Source of the DNA: Stephanodiscus triporus
Lineage: Eukaryota; Bacillariophyta; Thalassiosirophyceae; Thalassiosirales; Thalassiosiraceae
DNA: 31,177 bases
Assembly (NCBI GenBank): GCA_036939755.1
Contig: JALLAZ010000001.1
Location: 1 to 31,177, forward strand
Direction of reading: 5' to 3'
The notes under the pieces were generated by a model that was not told where the DNA came from, did not search any database, and saw only the letters and a program-made list of their open reading frames with translations. Position 1 is the stretch's first letter. Every line of letters starts with the position of its first letter. Below, piece after piece: positions 1 to 9,646 of this stretch. Both the position numbers and the translations under genes were made by a program.

Positions 1-59
1 ATATGGAGCTTATTACAAATTGGGGCTCAACACATTCATACACAGACGCACAGAGGAGG

Positions 60-388
60 CGGTGGTGCTGGGCGTCAACACGGCCGCCCACGGATCCAGT
101 TGATGTTATTGTGCCTGCATCTGAAATAGCTGCTTGTGAGTGGTTCCTTTCTGTTGATGGAACTGCGGCGGCGGAGAATCAACGGTTCTTGTCTGAATGA
201 TGAGGTGTAGACTTGTCAGTTGTATGGCATGAACTCGGAGATTGAAGATCAGATTTGCCTGAGTGATCGCGGCGGGTTGCGGCAAGAACGCTGACGTCGG
301 ACGTTGCACATGGGCTAGGGAGGGTTTTGGGACGACGCGTCATTTACAAACATGGTCGGCGCCGCAAGAGCCGCTTGCTCATGCCGTC
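60..388 (-). pseudogene. Decayed fragments of a third PDZ/PH-like paralog
   Basis: Two stretches on the minus strand match the N-terminal part of the plus-strand gene at 2951-4897. The stretch at about 222-388 matches that gene's codons of roughly 65-137, with deletions. The stretch at about 60-195 matches codons of roughly 15-45 and shares the peptide FHQQKG...QMQAQ, but an in-frame TAA near 106 replaces a glutamine codon. Read on the minus strand, the later part of the gene comes before the earlier part, so these are either two truncated tandem copies or one rearranged copy. No open frame spans them. The match was seen directly at nucleotide and peptide level. Loss of function is inferred from the stop, the deletions and the scrambled order. 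The left window edge may hide more of it. Confidence 0.75.
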
Positions 389-581
389 CATGCTCTTGAG
401 CATGATCTCATTTATTTTGGCTATGTTGAGAAAAGCGTGCATTAATTTAGGTGCGCCAAGGATTTGATAGCGGACCATCCTTGTCTTCCTCTTCCAAAGA
501 AAGGCCGAGGAACACCGAAAGTTCTTGCATAGGAACAGCCTATAGCTATCATCGTTTATCCATTGATCTCTACCCCGTCCT

Positions 582-2411
582 TCAGTAGTAAGTCTCCCTG
601 TACGAGCCTGCCTGCATCTGCTCTCTTCGTTCCTCCATCCGCATCCGCTTCAACCTAGCCTCCTTATCCAGAAATGACACTATACCGTCGTACACGGATT
701 GTAGTTCCTCGACGTCATTGGACGATATCTTAATCGGCAATCCCTGTCCTCTCACCACGGTGAAGTAATGCCACATGGGTTTGTTGGGATAGCTCACGGT
801 GCCCTGCTCGTTGTAGATTATGGCACCCCGAATATCGAATTGCTTCACTTTGACAGAGAGCCTTTTGTTCGGGATTTGGGATTCTTTGACGGCAATGTCG
901 TACTCAGCCTGCGGTGCAGAGAAGAAAAAGGTTGGCATGTCAGAAATATTCATGCCCGATGAAATTGAACATCACAAGATCTGCAAAGTGTCGGGAGGGA
1001 CCGTACCCACCTTTGAACGATACATGTACAGAATATGAGGCTTTCCCAGCATATCCCCCACCACCACGTACTTCGGCTTCCACGCGGCCACGGACGTCGG
1101 AGCCTCGGTACTCTGATCGTCGTACTTGACCATGCACTGCGCCTCGGTTTTGACCACTCTGACCTCCTTGTTGGGAATGTAAAATTCCATCGTCATGGGA
1201 CGCGGCGCCGCGCATATCATCCTGACCGCATCGTCGGTGTTGTCGACGTCGTCGCCGTTCACGTTGAGAAGGACGTGTCCGAGGCCGATGCCCGCGGTGT
1301 CGGCGGCGCTGCCGTCGATGATGAAGGAGATCACAGGACGATCGCCGATCGCCTCGACGAACGAGTCGGACGCCGTCTTCAGGAGGGTCGTGCTTAGCTC
1401 ATATCCGGAGGAGAAGATTGCGCCCAGGAGGGGGGTGGTCACACGGGCGCTGTAGTACTCCCCCCCGGCCGGAAGGCCGCGCCCATCCAGGGCCACCGGA
1501 GCCTCATCGTGGGAATGGCCCCGCTCGTACGCTGGGGAACCATCGTCGTCCTCGGAGGAGTCATTGGAGTGGCCACAATCGCCATCTCCCCTCGGCCTGA
1601 CGTTGCCTCGACCGCCGTCGTTGTCGTTGATCGAGGTAGGAGGGAGCCCGAATCCCATGTCGTTCCAAAAGTCGGCGTCGTCCTGCTGTTGTCCCGATGC
1701 CTGATGTCGCTGTTGTACGGGAAGGAGCGCGTCGCTGTCAGCGAACGGATCGGCCGGCGCCGGGTTAGCCATCGGGGCGGCTGATGGTGCGGGTGCAGGC
1801 GCAACATCGAACAAGTTGAATGGATTCTGAACGGGGTTGATCGCACCCGATGCAGACATCGGCGCTGCATAAGTCAACGTCGGCATCGTGCCGATCGTCC
1901 GGGCGTGCTGCGCGTTGCTGTTGAAGTCGTTCGCGACATTGGCGGCAGCTCCCATCGGGGAAAGATTCGGAGAGGCCGAGGTCCACAGCGGAGATATCGG
2001 TGGCGACGTTAGCGAGTTCGCGACGACCGTGTTAAAGTTATTCGTCGTCTGGGGAGGCAGAGTCACGTGCTGCTGTTGGCGATTCACGAGAGTCGACGCT
2101 CGATCGAACGCATCGAGCCGATAATTCGATGAGGACGCCGGATGCGGCAGGTGTTGCCACTCTTGCTGGTGAACCAACGCGTCTTGGTCGGGCGTGACTT
2201 GCGTCGGCTGGTGCTGGTGATGACGCTGCTGGTACTGCCGGCCGTCGGCGTTCACCGCGCCGGGGAAATTCATGCCGCCGCCCGTCATGGCGGCATTCTC
2301 CGACTTTGGAACCGGCGGAGGGGGGGTCGACGGCGCCGGAGCGGTCGGATTGATGCCATCTCCCGGCGGGAACGGATCCAGCGACAACTGGCTGAATGGA
2401 TCGAAGTCCAT
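582..2411 (-). CDS. PDZ plus PH-like domain protein with DPF/NPF motifs (2 exons)
   Basis: Exon 1 is 1011-2411 and exon 2 is 582-908. The 102-base intron (909-1010) starts GTGGGT and ends GCAG in phase 0, giving about 575 aa. The splice is supported by the paralog at 2951-4897, which reads through the same point. Residues 1-330 are low complexity and carry three DPF motifs (two in the first 15 residues) and one NPF. A PDZ-like fold lies at about 350-412 (…AGIGLGHVLLNVNG…). A PH-like region with a terminal helix lies at about 445-560. In known families DPF binds the AP-2 alpha appendage and NPF binds EH domains, so an endocytic or membrane-trafficking adaptor is plausible. That role is inference. 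The gene is divergent from its paralog. Domain calls come from pattern only. Confidence 0.85.
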
Positions 2412-2950
2412 GGCGTAGCCGCCGATGATATGGCTTAGGGCTTTTTATGACAATCTGATAGCGCCCTCCACCGCCGAAGCTTGCTTACAACCAAATCACA
2501 AGAATGTCCCTTGCTAAACGTCGACGGTCTGCGGATGGTGGAAAAGTAAACAGAATTTTTTTATATCCGCTTACGGCGCACCAGAAAAGACGTTCGGTTG
2601 GTGTGCTGTCAATTGGTACTACTGATAAACTAACAATTGACGCCTGAGCTCTCTCGTTTCTAAGAATATGGTACCTAAATAATAAATAATTCCTTGCCAA
2701 ACCATCAGGCGTCATTGACATGTTTTATGTTACCAGTATTGTAAGCTTGTACTTACCAATTTCTATTTCGTTAAATTTAAAATTTACTAATTCCTCAATA
2801 TGTGTGTGGATTTGTGCGAACACGTTTCTGAACGGAGTCTTGTGGGGTGCTACCAAGTCTCAACCGTTTTATTCCTGTCTTCTTCGTTCACATCTCTCTC
2901 TCTCCGTCTTCATGTCATAAAACACATAAAACCGACAAATAATAATAACC
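2412..2950. promoter_or_regulatory. Shared 5' region of two divergent paralogs
   Basis: This 539-base gap separates the start codons of the two head-to-head PDZ/PH-like genes, so both promoters must lie here. It is AT-rich compared with the flanking coding DNA and has a pyrimidine-rich CTCTCTCT stretch about 50 bases before the plus-strand ATG. I see no convincing open frame; the short minus-strand frame at 2485-2721 has no recognisable content. Confidence 0.5.
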
Positions 2951-4897
2951 ATGCCTCCCTGCCCACCCGCCCAAAGCGTCATCGTTGATTCGCAGTTCCA
3001 TCAACAGAAAGGACCCCCCCAACAGCAGCCATATCAGATGCAGGCGCAGCAACAACAACTGGATCCTTGGGCGGCCATGTTGACGCCTACCCCCGCCCCC
3101 GCCCCCGCCCCCGCCCCGCACGCTCCGCCGCCATCGCACGAGCAAGCGCCTCCGGCGGCGCCGACGCCGCAGCAACGCACGCCTCCGCCCGCCATGGTCG
3201 TGTACGACGCGTCGTACCAGAACCCTCCCTCGCCGATGGGGGACGTCAGCGTCCTTGCCGCGGCCTTCAGGAACAGCGCCGCCCCGGCGCAGCCGTTGAT
3301 GCCGCAGCCTCGACCCGCCGCGATCGCGCCGGTGAACCCGTTCGACTTCGACGCCGTGGCGTCGTCCATGCCGCCCCCTCCCTCGGGGATGCCGCCGCCC
3401 CCCCCCCCGACGCCGCCGCGGGATGCGAATCAGCAACCGCAGCAACAGCAGCAGCAGCAACAGCAGCAAGCGACGGCGTTCGTCGCCCACGCCGCCGATC
3501 CCTTCGGGTACGCCCGCGCGACGAGTCCCACGCCGCAGCCATTCGCGGGCCCTCCCACGAGTCCGGTACCCCAGGCGGCGGCGTTCGGCGCCCCGCCACA
3601 GCAGCAGTACGCGCCGACGGCGTTCTCGCCCCAGCAGGCCCACGACGATCCGTTCGGGTACGCGTTCTCTCCCGTGACGAGCCCCGTCGTCGGCGCGGGC
3701 GTATCGCGCGGCAACAACGACTGTCGCGCGATGATCGCCGACGTTCCGTTCGCCCCTCCTCCGTACATGCCGGGCACGGCCGACTGTCGGGCCGTGGTGC
3801 CGAGCCTCGCCGTCAACGACGATCCGTTCGGTGTGTTTGGCTCCGCGCACGCGTCCGACGATCCGTTCGGCGCCGGCGTCCTCGGAGGATCGTCTTCGGC
3901 CTTGGTCGCGACGACGACGTCGTCGACGACGTACGACGATTTGGGCGATCCCTTCGGGGGCATGTTCGGCGCGCCCGCACCTGCCGCGGCTCCGACTACG
4001 GCATCCGCGGGAGATGGCTTCGCGGCGTCTTTGTCGTCGTCGCGCCCGCTGATCGATCCGAGGCTCGAGCACTTGCCAGCGGAGAAGCCGATCGAGCTCG
4101 ACTCCAACGGCCTGCCGTCCAAGGGGGAGTACTACGAGGCGCGGATCAACGCCAAGTCCCTTGGCGCCATGTTCTACACAGCTCGCAACCTCGAGGAGAC
4201 CCTCTTCCTCACGGTCCCGAACAACGTCATCGAGGCCCTCGGCCAGCGTCCGGTGGTGGCATACGTCGCCGAGAACAGCGCCGCGCACAACGCCGGGGTG
4301 AATCTTGGACACGTCATACTCTCCGTGAATGGCCACGAGGTCACGAACCCTGAGTACTGCGCGGCTATGATACGCAACTCGCCCCGTCCCACCGTGCTTC
4401 GGTGTTTCGCCCCCCCCGACCTGGAACTGACCGTGTCCGAGGGACTGCACAAGGTCTATTACCACTCCAAGGACATCAACAAACCCTGTCCTCCGGAGGA
4501 CTGGAAGGAGAAGTTCGTCGTGGTGGGCGGGATCGTCACCAAGCCCTGGATGATGAACATGTTCTACAAGAGGGCCGACTACGATATCGCAGTGAAGGAG
4601 GCCCATGCTGGACAGACGATATCCGTTAAGGTCAAGCAATTCGACCTCCGAGGCGCGCGGGTCCTGGTCAAGGGGATGGATGGCATGCCCGATCGCGTCG
4701 TGTACCCATCCGAAGGAAGGCCGTGGCATTACATCACGATCATTCCTAACAAGGGTTACCCGATCAAAATCTCGAGCAAAAGCCGGACCGATCTGGAACC
4801 CATCTACTCAGCGGTCCGGAGGTTCGTGAAGAAGGATATGGAGGCCAGGTATTCCTCCCGAATGAATGTGGCGTTAGGGAGGTCAGGTGGGATGTGA
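2951..4897 (+). CDS. PDZ plus PH-like domain protein, DPF-rich, intronless
   Basis: A single open frame encodes 648 aa, a paralog of the gene at 582-2411. Residues 1-400 are Pro/Gln/Ala-rich, with five DPF motifs (mostly D-D-P-F-G), one DPW and one NPF, plus a polyglutamine run and a Pro-Ala repeat. A PDZ-like domain lies at about 430-488 (RPVVAYVAENSAAHNAG…LGHVILSVNG). A PH-like domain lies at about 516-630 (KEKFVVVGGIV…WHYITIIPNKGYPIKISS) and ends in a helix. The DPF/DPW and NPF motifs are known ligands of the AP-2 appendage and EH domains, so a clathrin-adaptor-type role is inferred. Unlike its paralog it has no intron at the start of the last PH-like segment. The ATG follows an AT-rich leader (AATAATAACC). 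The long antisense and out-of-frame readings over it are compositional shadows. Confidence 0.88.
   Translation: MPPCPPAQSVIVDSQFHQQKGPPQQQPYQMQAQQQQLDPWAAMLTPTPAPAPAPAPHAPPPSHEQAPPAAPTPQQRTPPPAMVVYDASYQNPPSPMGDVSVLAAAFRNSAAPAQPLMPQPRPAAIAPVNPFDFDAVASSMPPPPSGMPPPPPPTPPRDANQQPQQQQQQQQQQATAFVAHAADPFGYARATSPTPQPFAGPPTSPVPQAAAFGAPPQQQYAPTAFSPQQAHDDPFGYAFSPVTSPVVGAGVSRGNNDCRAMIADVPFAPPPYMPGTADCRAVVPSLAVNDDPFGVFGSAHASDDPFGAGVLGGSSSALVATTTSSTTYDDLGDPFGGMFGAPAPAAAPTTASAGDGFAASLSSSRPLIDPRLEHLPAEKPIELDSNGLPSKGEYYEARINAKSLGAMFYTARNLEETLFLTVPNNVIEALGQRPVVAYVAENSAAHNAGVNLGHVILSVNGHEVTNPEYCAAMIRNSPRPTVLRCFAPPDLELTVSEGLHKVYYHSKDINKPCPPEDWKEKFVVVGGIVTKPWMMNMFYKRADYDIAVKEAHAGQTISVKVKQFDLRGARVLVKGMDGMPDRVVYPSEGRPWHYITIIPNKGYPIKISSKSRTDLEPIYSAVRRFVKKDMEARYSSRMNVALGRSGGM
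3090..3118 (+). repeat. CCCCGC-type hexamer microsatellite in coding sequence
   Basis: About five tandem copies of a six-base CCCCGC-type unit encode a Pro-Ala run near residues 47-56 of the PDZ/PH-like protein. The unit is a multiple of three, so length changes would keep the reading frame. Confidence 0.8.
3431..3470 (+). repeat. CAG/CAA tract encoding polyglutamine
   Basis: An imperfect CAG/CAA run encodes a glutamine stretch of about twelve residues, broken once by proline, at about residues 161-173 of the PDZ/PH-like protein. It follows a long C homopolymer near 3402-3411 that encodes prolines. It is a triplet repeat, not a CRISPR array. Confidence 0.8.
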
Positions 4898-4959
4898 ATT
4901 AGCGATTGTTCATGTAAGAGATTAGTAGCGATTGTTTTTGTAGGATTATCAAACATGAC

Positions 4960-5500
4960 GCGACTGTGAGTCGCTGCAGTCATTTGGGATGCACTAACAT
5001 AGCCGTTAAGGGTGGAGTTTGTGTCGGGCATGGTGCGAAGTTGAAACGCTGCAGCCACCTGGGTTGCACGACATATGCCAAAACGGGAGGAGTTTGCATC
5101 AGGCATGGCGCAAAGATGAAACGCTGCAGCCACGAAGGAGAGTCGTAATGTAAACAATAGTGCGCAGAATGACTTGTCAACAATAAATGTTCCCACAGTT
5201 TCCTGAGGTTTAATAAGGTGGTATAGTATACACTTTCGCTGCATGCAGTCCATGTTGATGAGGAACCAGTTTGGATCACATCATCTTTCCCAAACACATT
5301 TCCTGCCTTTGATAACAAATCTTTCTCACCTGGGCCGTCAGCGTATAAAATATCAAAAATCACATAAGAGATGGAGGAACATGCACGACGAGGTCGTGTC
5401 GCACATGACGAAGGCCGGTGAAGGCGAAACGCTGCAGTCACGAGGGATGCGCCAAACAAGCCCGACAGGGAGGAGCTTGATTCGGGCACGGTTGAAAGAA
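4960..5500 (+). pseudogene. Broken WRKY19-like tandem zinc-finger gene
   Basis: From about 4966 the frame reads two 25-residue repeats of the form R-C-S-H-x-G-C-T-x4-K/T-x-G-G-V-C-x2-H-G-A-K. This is the Cys/His repeat often called WRKY19-like zinc finger and expanded in diatoms and other stramenopiles. A third unit stops after RCSHEG at 5148. A fourth reappears at about 5425-5495 in the same repeat register, but TGA replaces its third cysteine and a second stop falls near its end. No ATG in the repeat frame leads into the first unit, because the nearby ATG at 4955 is out of frame. The 275 bases between units three and four hold no repeat. It is most likely a relic. A gene with unseen introns is less likely. 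Confidence 0.65.
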
Positions 5501-5732
5501 TTAGTGAAACGAAAGCCTTGATTGAGTATTACTCTTCAAAAGCAGATTGGATTTACTTTCTGATAAAAGAATCAACTGTCACTGTAGGAGTATGAATCCA
5601 CCGAGTACGAAACTCTGAAAGATAGACTGATTTATGATATGAAACGCCATCTCCTTCTGATAACAACAGACATATTTCTCAAATCTTGAACAAATCCAAC
5701 TCTTCGTATTATCAAAAAAAAATTCTGAGTGG
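5501..5732. other. Intergenic, no feature seen
   Basis: AT-rich DNA lies between the zinc-finger relic and the end of the shugoshin-like gene. It probably contains that gene's 3' untranslated region. I see no coding or repeat signal. Confidence 0.5.
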
Positions 5733-8700
5733 CTAGCACTCCGATGATGGTTGCAACGACAGCAGCGACGATGACGCCGCCATTTTGTCCATGATCCGAT
5801 CCAATTCTGATGTGGGAGTTATCCGACCCTCTCCTTCATCCACCTTGCCACCAGTCTTGTTGGACGAGTCCACCTTCGGGAATAGAACATCACCCCTGCG
5901 CAACTTCGACTTGGTTGAAGGTTCCGCGTAGCTAACCGGCTGCTTTACCTTGCGCACTGACGAACGCACGATTGTTCGAGGGGCAGGAGAAGCCGCGTCG
6001 TTCGCTGCCATGGCCGCTGCCGACGTCGTCAGCCTGCCATCGACGTCGCTCAGGCCGATATTTCCTGCGATGGCGTCGAGCTGTTCAATCTCCGCACTCA
6101 TTGACTGGGGCGATAACAGCGAAGCAAGGCGGCTGTGGTGGACGGGCGAAGATGGCCCGTTGTTGCCCATCGCGCTCCCGCTTCCGCGTAGCTTTGCTTG
6201 AGAAGTCGTTGACCTTACTTCGTCCCTGCTGGAAACCAAGGCGGCAGCCATGACGGACGACGACTTTCCGCCGCCCCTCGCCTGAACACGTGAGAAGGCC
6301 AGGTCCAACCTTTCCGGCATCACCATCGTCGTCACGGTCGAATGAAGCTGCTGCTGCGTCGTTGGCATCATCGATCCCCTCGTCCTCTCCATCGGCTCGA
6401 AACCCATCATGGGATTCGAATCGAACGCGAGGCTGTCCAACTTTGGAATCGATTTGAAGTTCATGGCCGATTCAGGGAACAGGTCTTGAATCATTTGACT
6501 CTTCATCGCGGCCGCGCCGCAGTTATTGTTCTTGCCAATGTCGTGACTGTCGTCCCAAGTGCCTCCACCGGCCTCCCCTCCAGCCCCTAACGACGCCGCC
6601 TCCTGCCTGTGTCCCGTGCCATTATTTTTGTTTATGTTGTTATTGTTGCTGCTGCTAGTGTTGTTGTTGACGAGGCTCTTGAAGAATGGATTGAAGTCCG
6701 GGGCATCGAACGACATATCCAAACTGGCCGACGACAATGGGGCGATGTCACTCGTTATCGAGAATGACGTCTCCGGGAACGCACTCGCGAACGACGCCTC
6801 GAAGGCGTCGAGGCTGCTAAGGAGGTTGTTGTCCACCCCCACGGATCCCCTGGACGACGACGGCGACAACGTTGTTTTGGGATAATTGATCGAACCGCCA
6901 CTGGCCGCCCCGACGGAGATCCCCCCCATCGCGCCTCCACCTCCTCCTCCGCCCGACGAGGGCAAGGGGATTGGGATGACATCATCGGGCATACAATCGT
7001 CGGTGCCGCTACTTCTTGACCTGCGCACATGATTAGTCCTGACGCTGCCTGGCAGCAGGTCAGAAGACGAGGGACCGGATGACGGGGGGTTGCCATCGTT
7101 CTTGCCAATAGTATTGTTCAAAAAAAGGGATTGAGACTTTGCGAAGAAGTCGACCATGTCGATATCCGCGTCAAATTCGTCGTCATTCTGTTGTTGTGCG
7201 ATGGGGGGAGGGTTGACGGCGGCGGATGCAATGGCGGAAGAAGCGGAGGCCAAAGACGGAGTCGTCAATTTTTTGGTGGAATTGAAGCTGATGGGAATTT
7301 TCGAGTTGGAGGCCGTCAACAATATATTATTGCTCCTTGCGACTGTACGGGGCTGTTTCGATGCTGAAGGAGCCGCCGGGAGAGTGGAAGAAGAAGAGGA
7401 GGAATTCATCGACGCGTCGCTCTTTGTCGTGGTGGTGACGACAGGCGCGGTCGTATCCGCTGAGGAGGACGATGTCGGGCCCATCGATTGCTGAAGCCTA
7501 ATATCAGTCTTTCGAAACTGCTGCGACATGATGCGATCCAAATCCGTGCTGGGACTATCATTCCGATTGTTGCCGTTACTGTTGCCACGGCTATTCTCAC
7601 TATCCGGCGACACTGCAGTCGAAGACATTGTCAGCGGCCGCGACTGCTCTTGCTGTTCGTCGTTGAAAGCGTTCGACGGAAAAGTAGCGGGGGGGTCCCC
7701 CCCGACATTATTCGCCATGGTCAAAATACCGCCGCCATTCGAGGAGTGGTCGACGTTTCTTGTCGGACCGCCCGTATTGATACCGACCTGCCTCTTCAGC
7801 CTCTCGACCTCCCTCGCCAAATTCGCGTACTCGCTCTCTCGTTTTTGATACACGAGCAACTCCTTCCTCAACGTGGCCACCTGCGATATGGCCTCGCGGC
7901 AGCGGGATGCCAGGTTCATGTTCTCCATCGTTAGGCGCGAGACTACGCGTGTCTCCTCTCGATGACGGACACGTAAGTCACTCTTTCTTGTGCGAGGGGG
8001 GATGTAGAGGATGGAAGAAGCAGACAGAGGGAGAGAGGAAGGCGTGAACAGACGGAGAAAATTGACGACAGAGCGAAACGGAAAACTGTTTCCTCAAGAA
8101 TACAAACGGGGGGGAGGGGGGGAGAGAGGGAGGACACTAAGGCAAGGCGAACTTCAACGCGGCATCCGACATTTCTCCCCCCCAAAAAACAAAGGAGCAA
8201 CGCCATATCGAAGTCGCGATGCAATGAACCAACAAGCCCCCATCGCCAAAGCACCACACACCCTTTCCTCGCTCGCATCCCTCTCCCCTTATACTCATCA
8301 TTCTTCTCCGCGCCTACCCCCCCCAAAAATCTCTCTCCATCTTTAAATTCTTCTCGCCCAAATCTTCGACACGACTAACAAGGCTACAGCGCAATTCCGT
8401 TTGATGAACGACGAAAAAAAAGGCATTCGCGCCCCCTCCACAGGACGTAAGCGCTGCCATCCAAAAGAAACGAAAAAAAAGAGAGAACAAAATAAAAACT
8501 CACCAACTCTTTTGCCAGGCGTTGATTCTTTTGGTTCAACGCGACCTCTACTGCGTCAACGACTACGGTGTTGTTGTTGTTATTGTTGCCGTAGTTGGCG
8601 TGCCCGACGTTATTGTTGGCGTAGTTATTATTGGGAGCGTGGACGCCGATGTTGTTGTAGTTGTTGTAATTGTTGTTGACGTAGTTATTGCTGGGAGAGG

Positions 8701-9154
8701 GGTCGAAGTGGCGACCCCTCGCCGCCAAGCCGACGTTGCGATCGGAGTTTTCGTTGTAATTTGCGGCGTTGTCGCGCGAGCGATGGTTGTCATGCGAGTC
8801 ACCCTTCCCGCCGTTGCCACCATTGCCATCGCGGCCGTCGTCACCGTCGTCATTGCCATCGCCAAGATCGTCGTCATCGTCTAGATCGTTGTTTTCGCCG
8901 TCGGTCTCCCTCCGCCGATGATGCTGCTGGTGCTGCTGAGACGACGGCCCACGCCGCCGCCGCCGCTGTTGTTGGTGATTATCGTGGCGTCTCATCGTCG
9001 TCGCGTCACCGTCGCCGCGATCGTAGTCTCCCGCCCCCCGCTGCGCCATTCGCGACCCCCCCGTCGTCGTCATTTCCCCTCCTCTTGCCTGGGCCGGGTC
9101 GTCGTATCGTTGAACGCGAGGGTCGATCGATCGAGTCGAGTGGGCGGTTGTCAT
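5733..9154 (-). CDS. Putative shugoshin (centromeric cohesion protector), 2 exons
   Basis: Exon 1 is 8504-9154, with donor GTGAGT after QKNQRLAKEL. Exon 2 is about 5733-7955; its acceptor is placed by frame, with 7952 and 7982 as alternatives. The protein is about 960 aa. A coiled coil spans the junction (NQRLAKEL then MENMNLASRCREAISQVATL, continuing to LKRQV), as in the Shugoshin N-terminal domain that binds PP2A. Near the C-terminus, VRSSVRKVKQPVSY followed by AEPSTKSKLRR fits the Shugoshin C-terminal motif (R-x-S-x-R-x3-P-V-x-Y-x-E-P-x4-K-L-R-R). Between them lie about 600 Ser/Asn/Gly-rich residues of low complexity. Shugoshins protect centromeric cohesin in meiosis and mitosis; that role here is inferred. 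The roughly 550-base intron is long for this window, so the exon 1 link is less sure than exon 2. Confidence 0.72.
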
Positions 9155-9646
9155 CGTTGCCGCGAACAGGTTGGCTGTTTATTTTTAGAGTAGTATCGAA
9201 TAATACTGATTCCTACGTGAATTAGAAAACGAGTCTTGTCATTGATATTTTTTTAGATGAGAGACATTTCATTAGGAGTATTTTGTTTTCTGAAACTTAG
9301 AGACTTGTTCTTTAGAGAGAGATTGGTCGGGGGCAGCCGAACGCACCCTAATGGTCGGGGCAAACAAGGTACAGTACCTTTTTTTCTTAGCCGGGCACAC
9401 TTTCGTGATAATCGATTAGAATTATTTCAATGTTGACTATGGCGATTTTATGTGTAATTTAGGGCATGGAGAGAATACACTTGAGCTTGCAGCATATGCC
9501 AGCCGAACACCCTTTAACCCCAAGCGAAAGTATACCCGCTTGCTTCATACGCTTATTGTCTTCTTAATGTAGGCTTTCGCAAAATTGCTCGTCCTATTTT
9601 GTGCCAAGTACGTGGTGCTTCGCTATCGTTAAGTACTATGCACCCC
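9155..9646. other. Intergenic: promoter side of shugoshin-like gene, 3' side of next gene
   Basis: There are 492 bases without a gene. A 15-base perfect palindrome (AAGGTACAGTACCTT) lies near 9367-9381. A short direct repeat beginning CAGCCGAAC occurs near 9336 and 9501. No open frame is convincing. Both minus-strand neighbours probably place untranslated sequence here. Confidence 0.45.

Noticed and set aside
2485..2721. Short minus-strand frame of 78 codons between the divergent paralogs
   Set aside because: No domain is recognisable, it lies in AT-rich promoter DNA and its length is within chance.
3090..3470. Tandem repeats considered as a possible CRISPR-like array
   Set aside because: These are a hexamer and a triplet microsatellite in a coding frame, with no spacers, in a eukaryotic gene.
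2915..4729. Antisense open frame of about 600 codons over the PDZ/PH-like gene
   Set aside because: Its product is Arg/Gly/Leu repeats without a domain, as expected from the reverse of GC-rich Pro/Ala/Gln coding. The sense frame has paralog support.
5278..5390. Minus-strand peptide YVIFDILYADGPG resembling the F-D-x-L-Y motif of ATP-dependent DNA ligases
   Set aside because: The likeness covers fewer than 20 residues, with no neighbouring ligase motifs. It could be gene debris but is too weak to name.
8011..8346. Short frames on both strands inside the shugoshin-like intron
   Set aside because: They are low-complexity purine- or pyrimidine-rich readings with no motif and no splice support.
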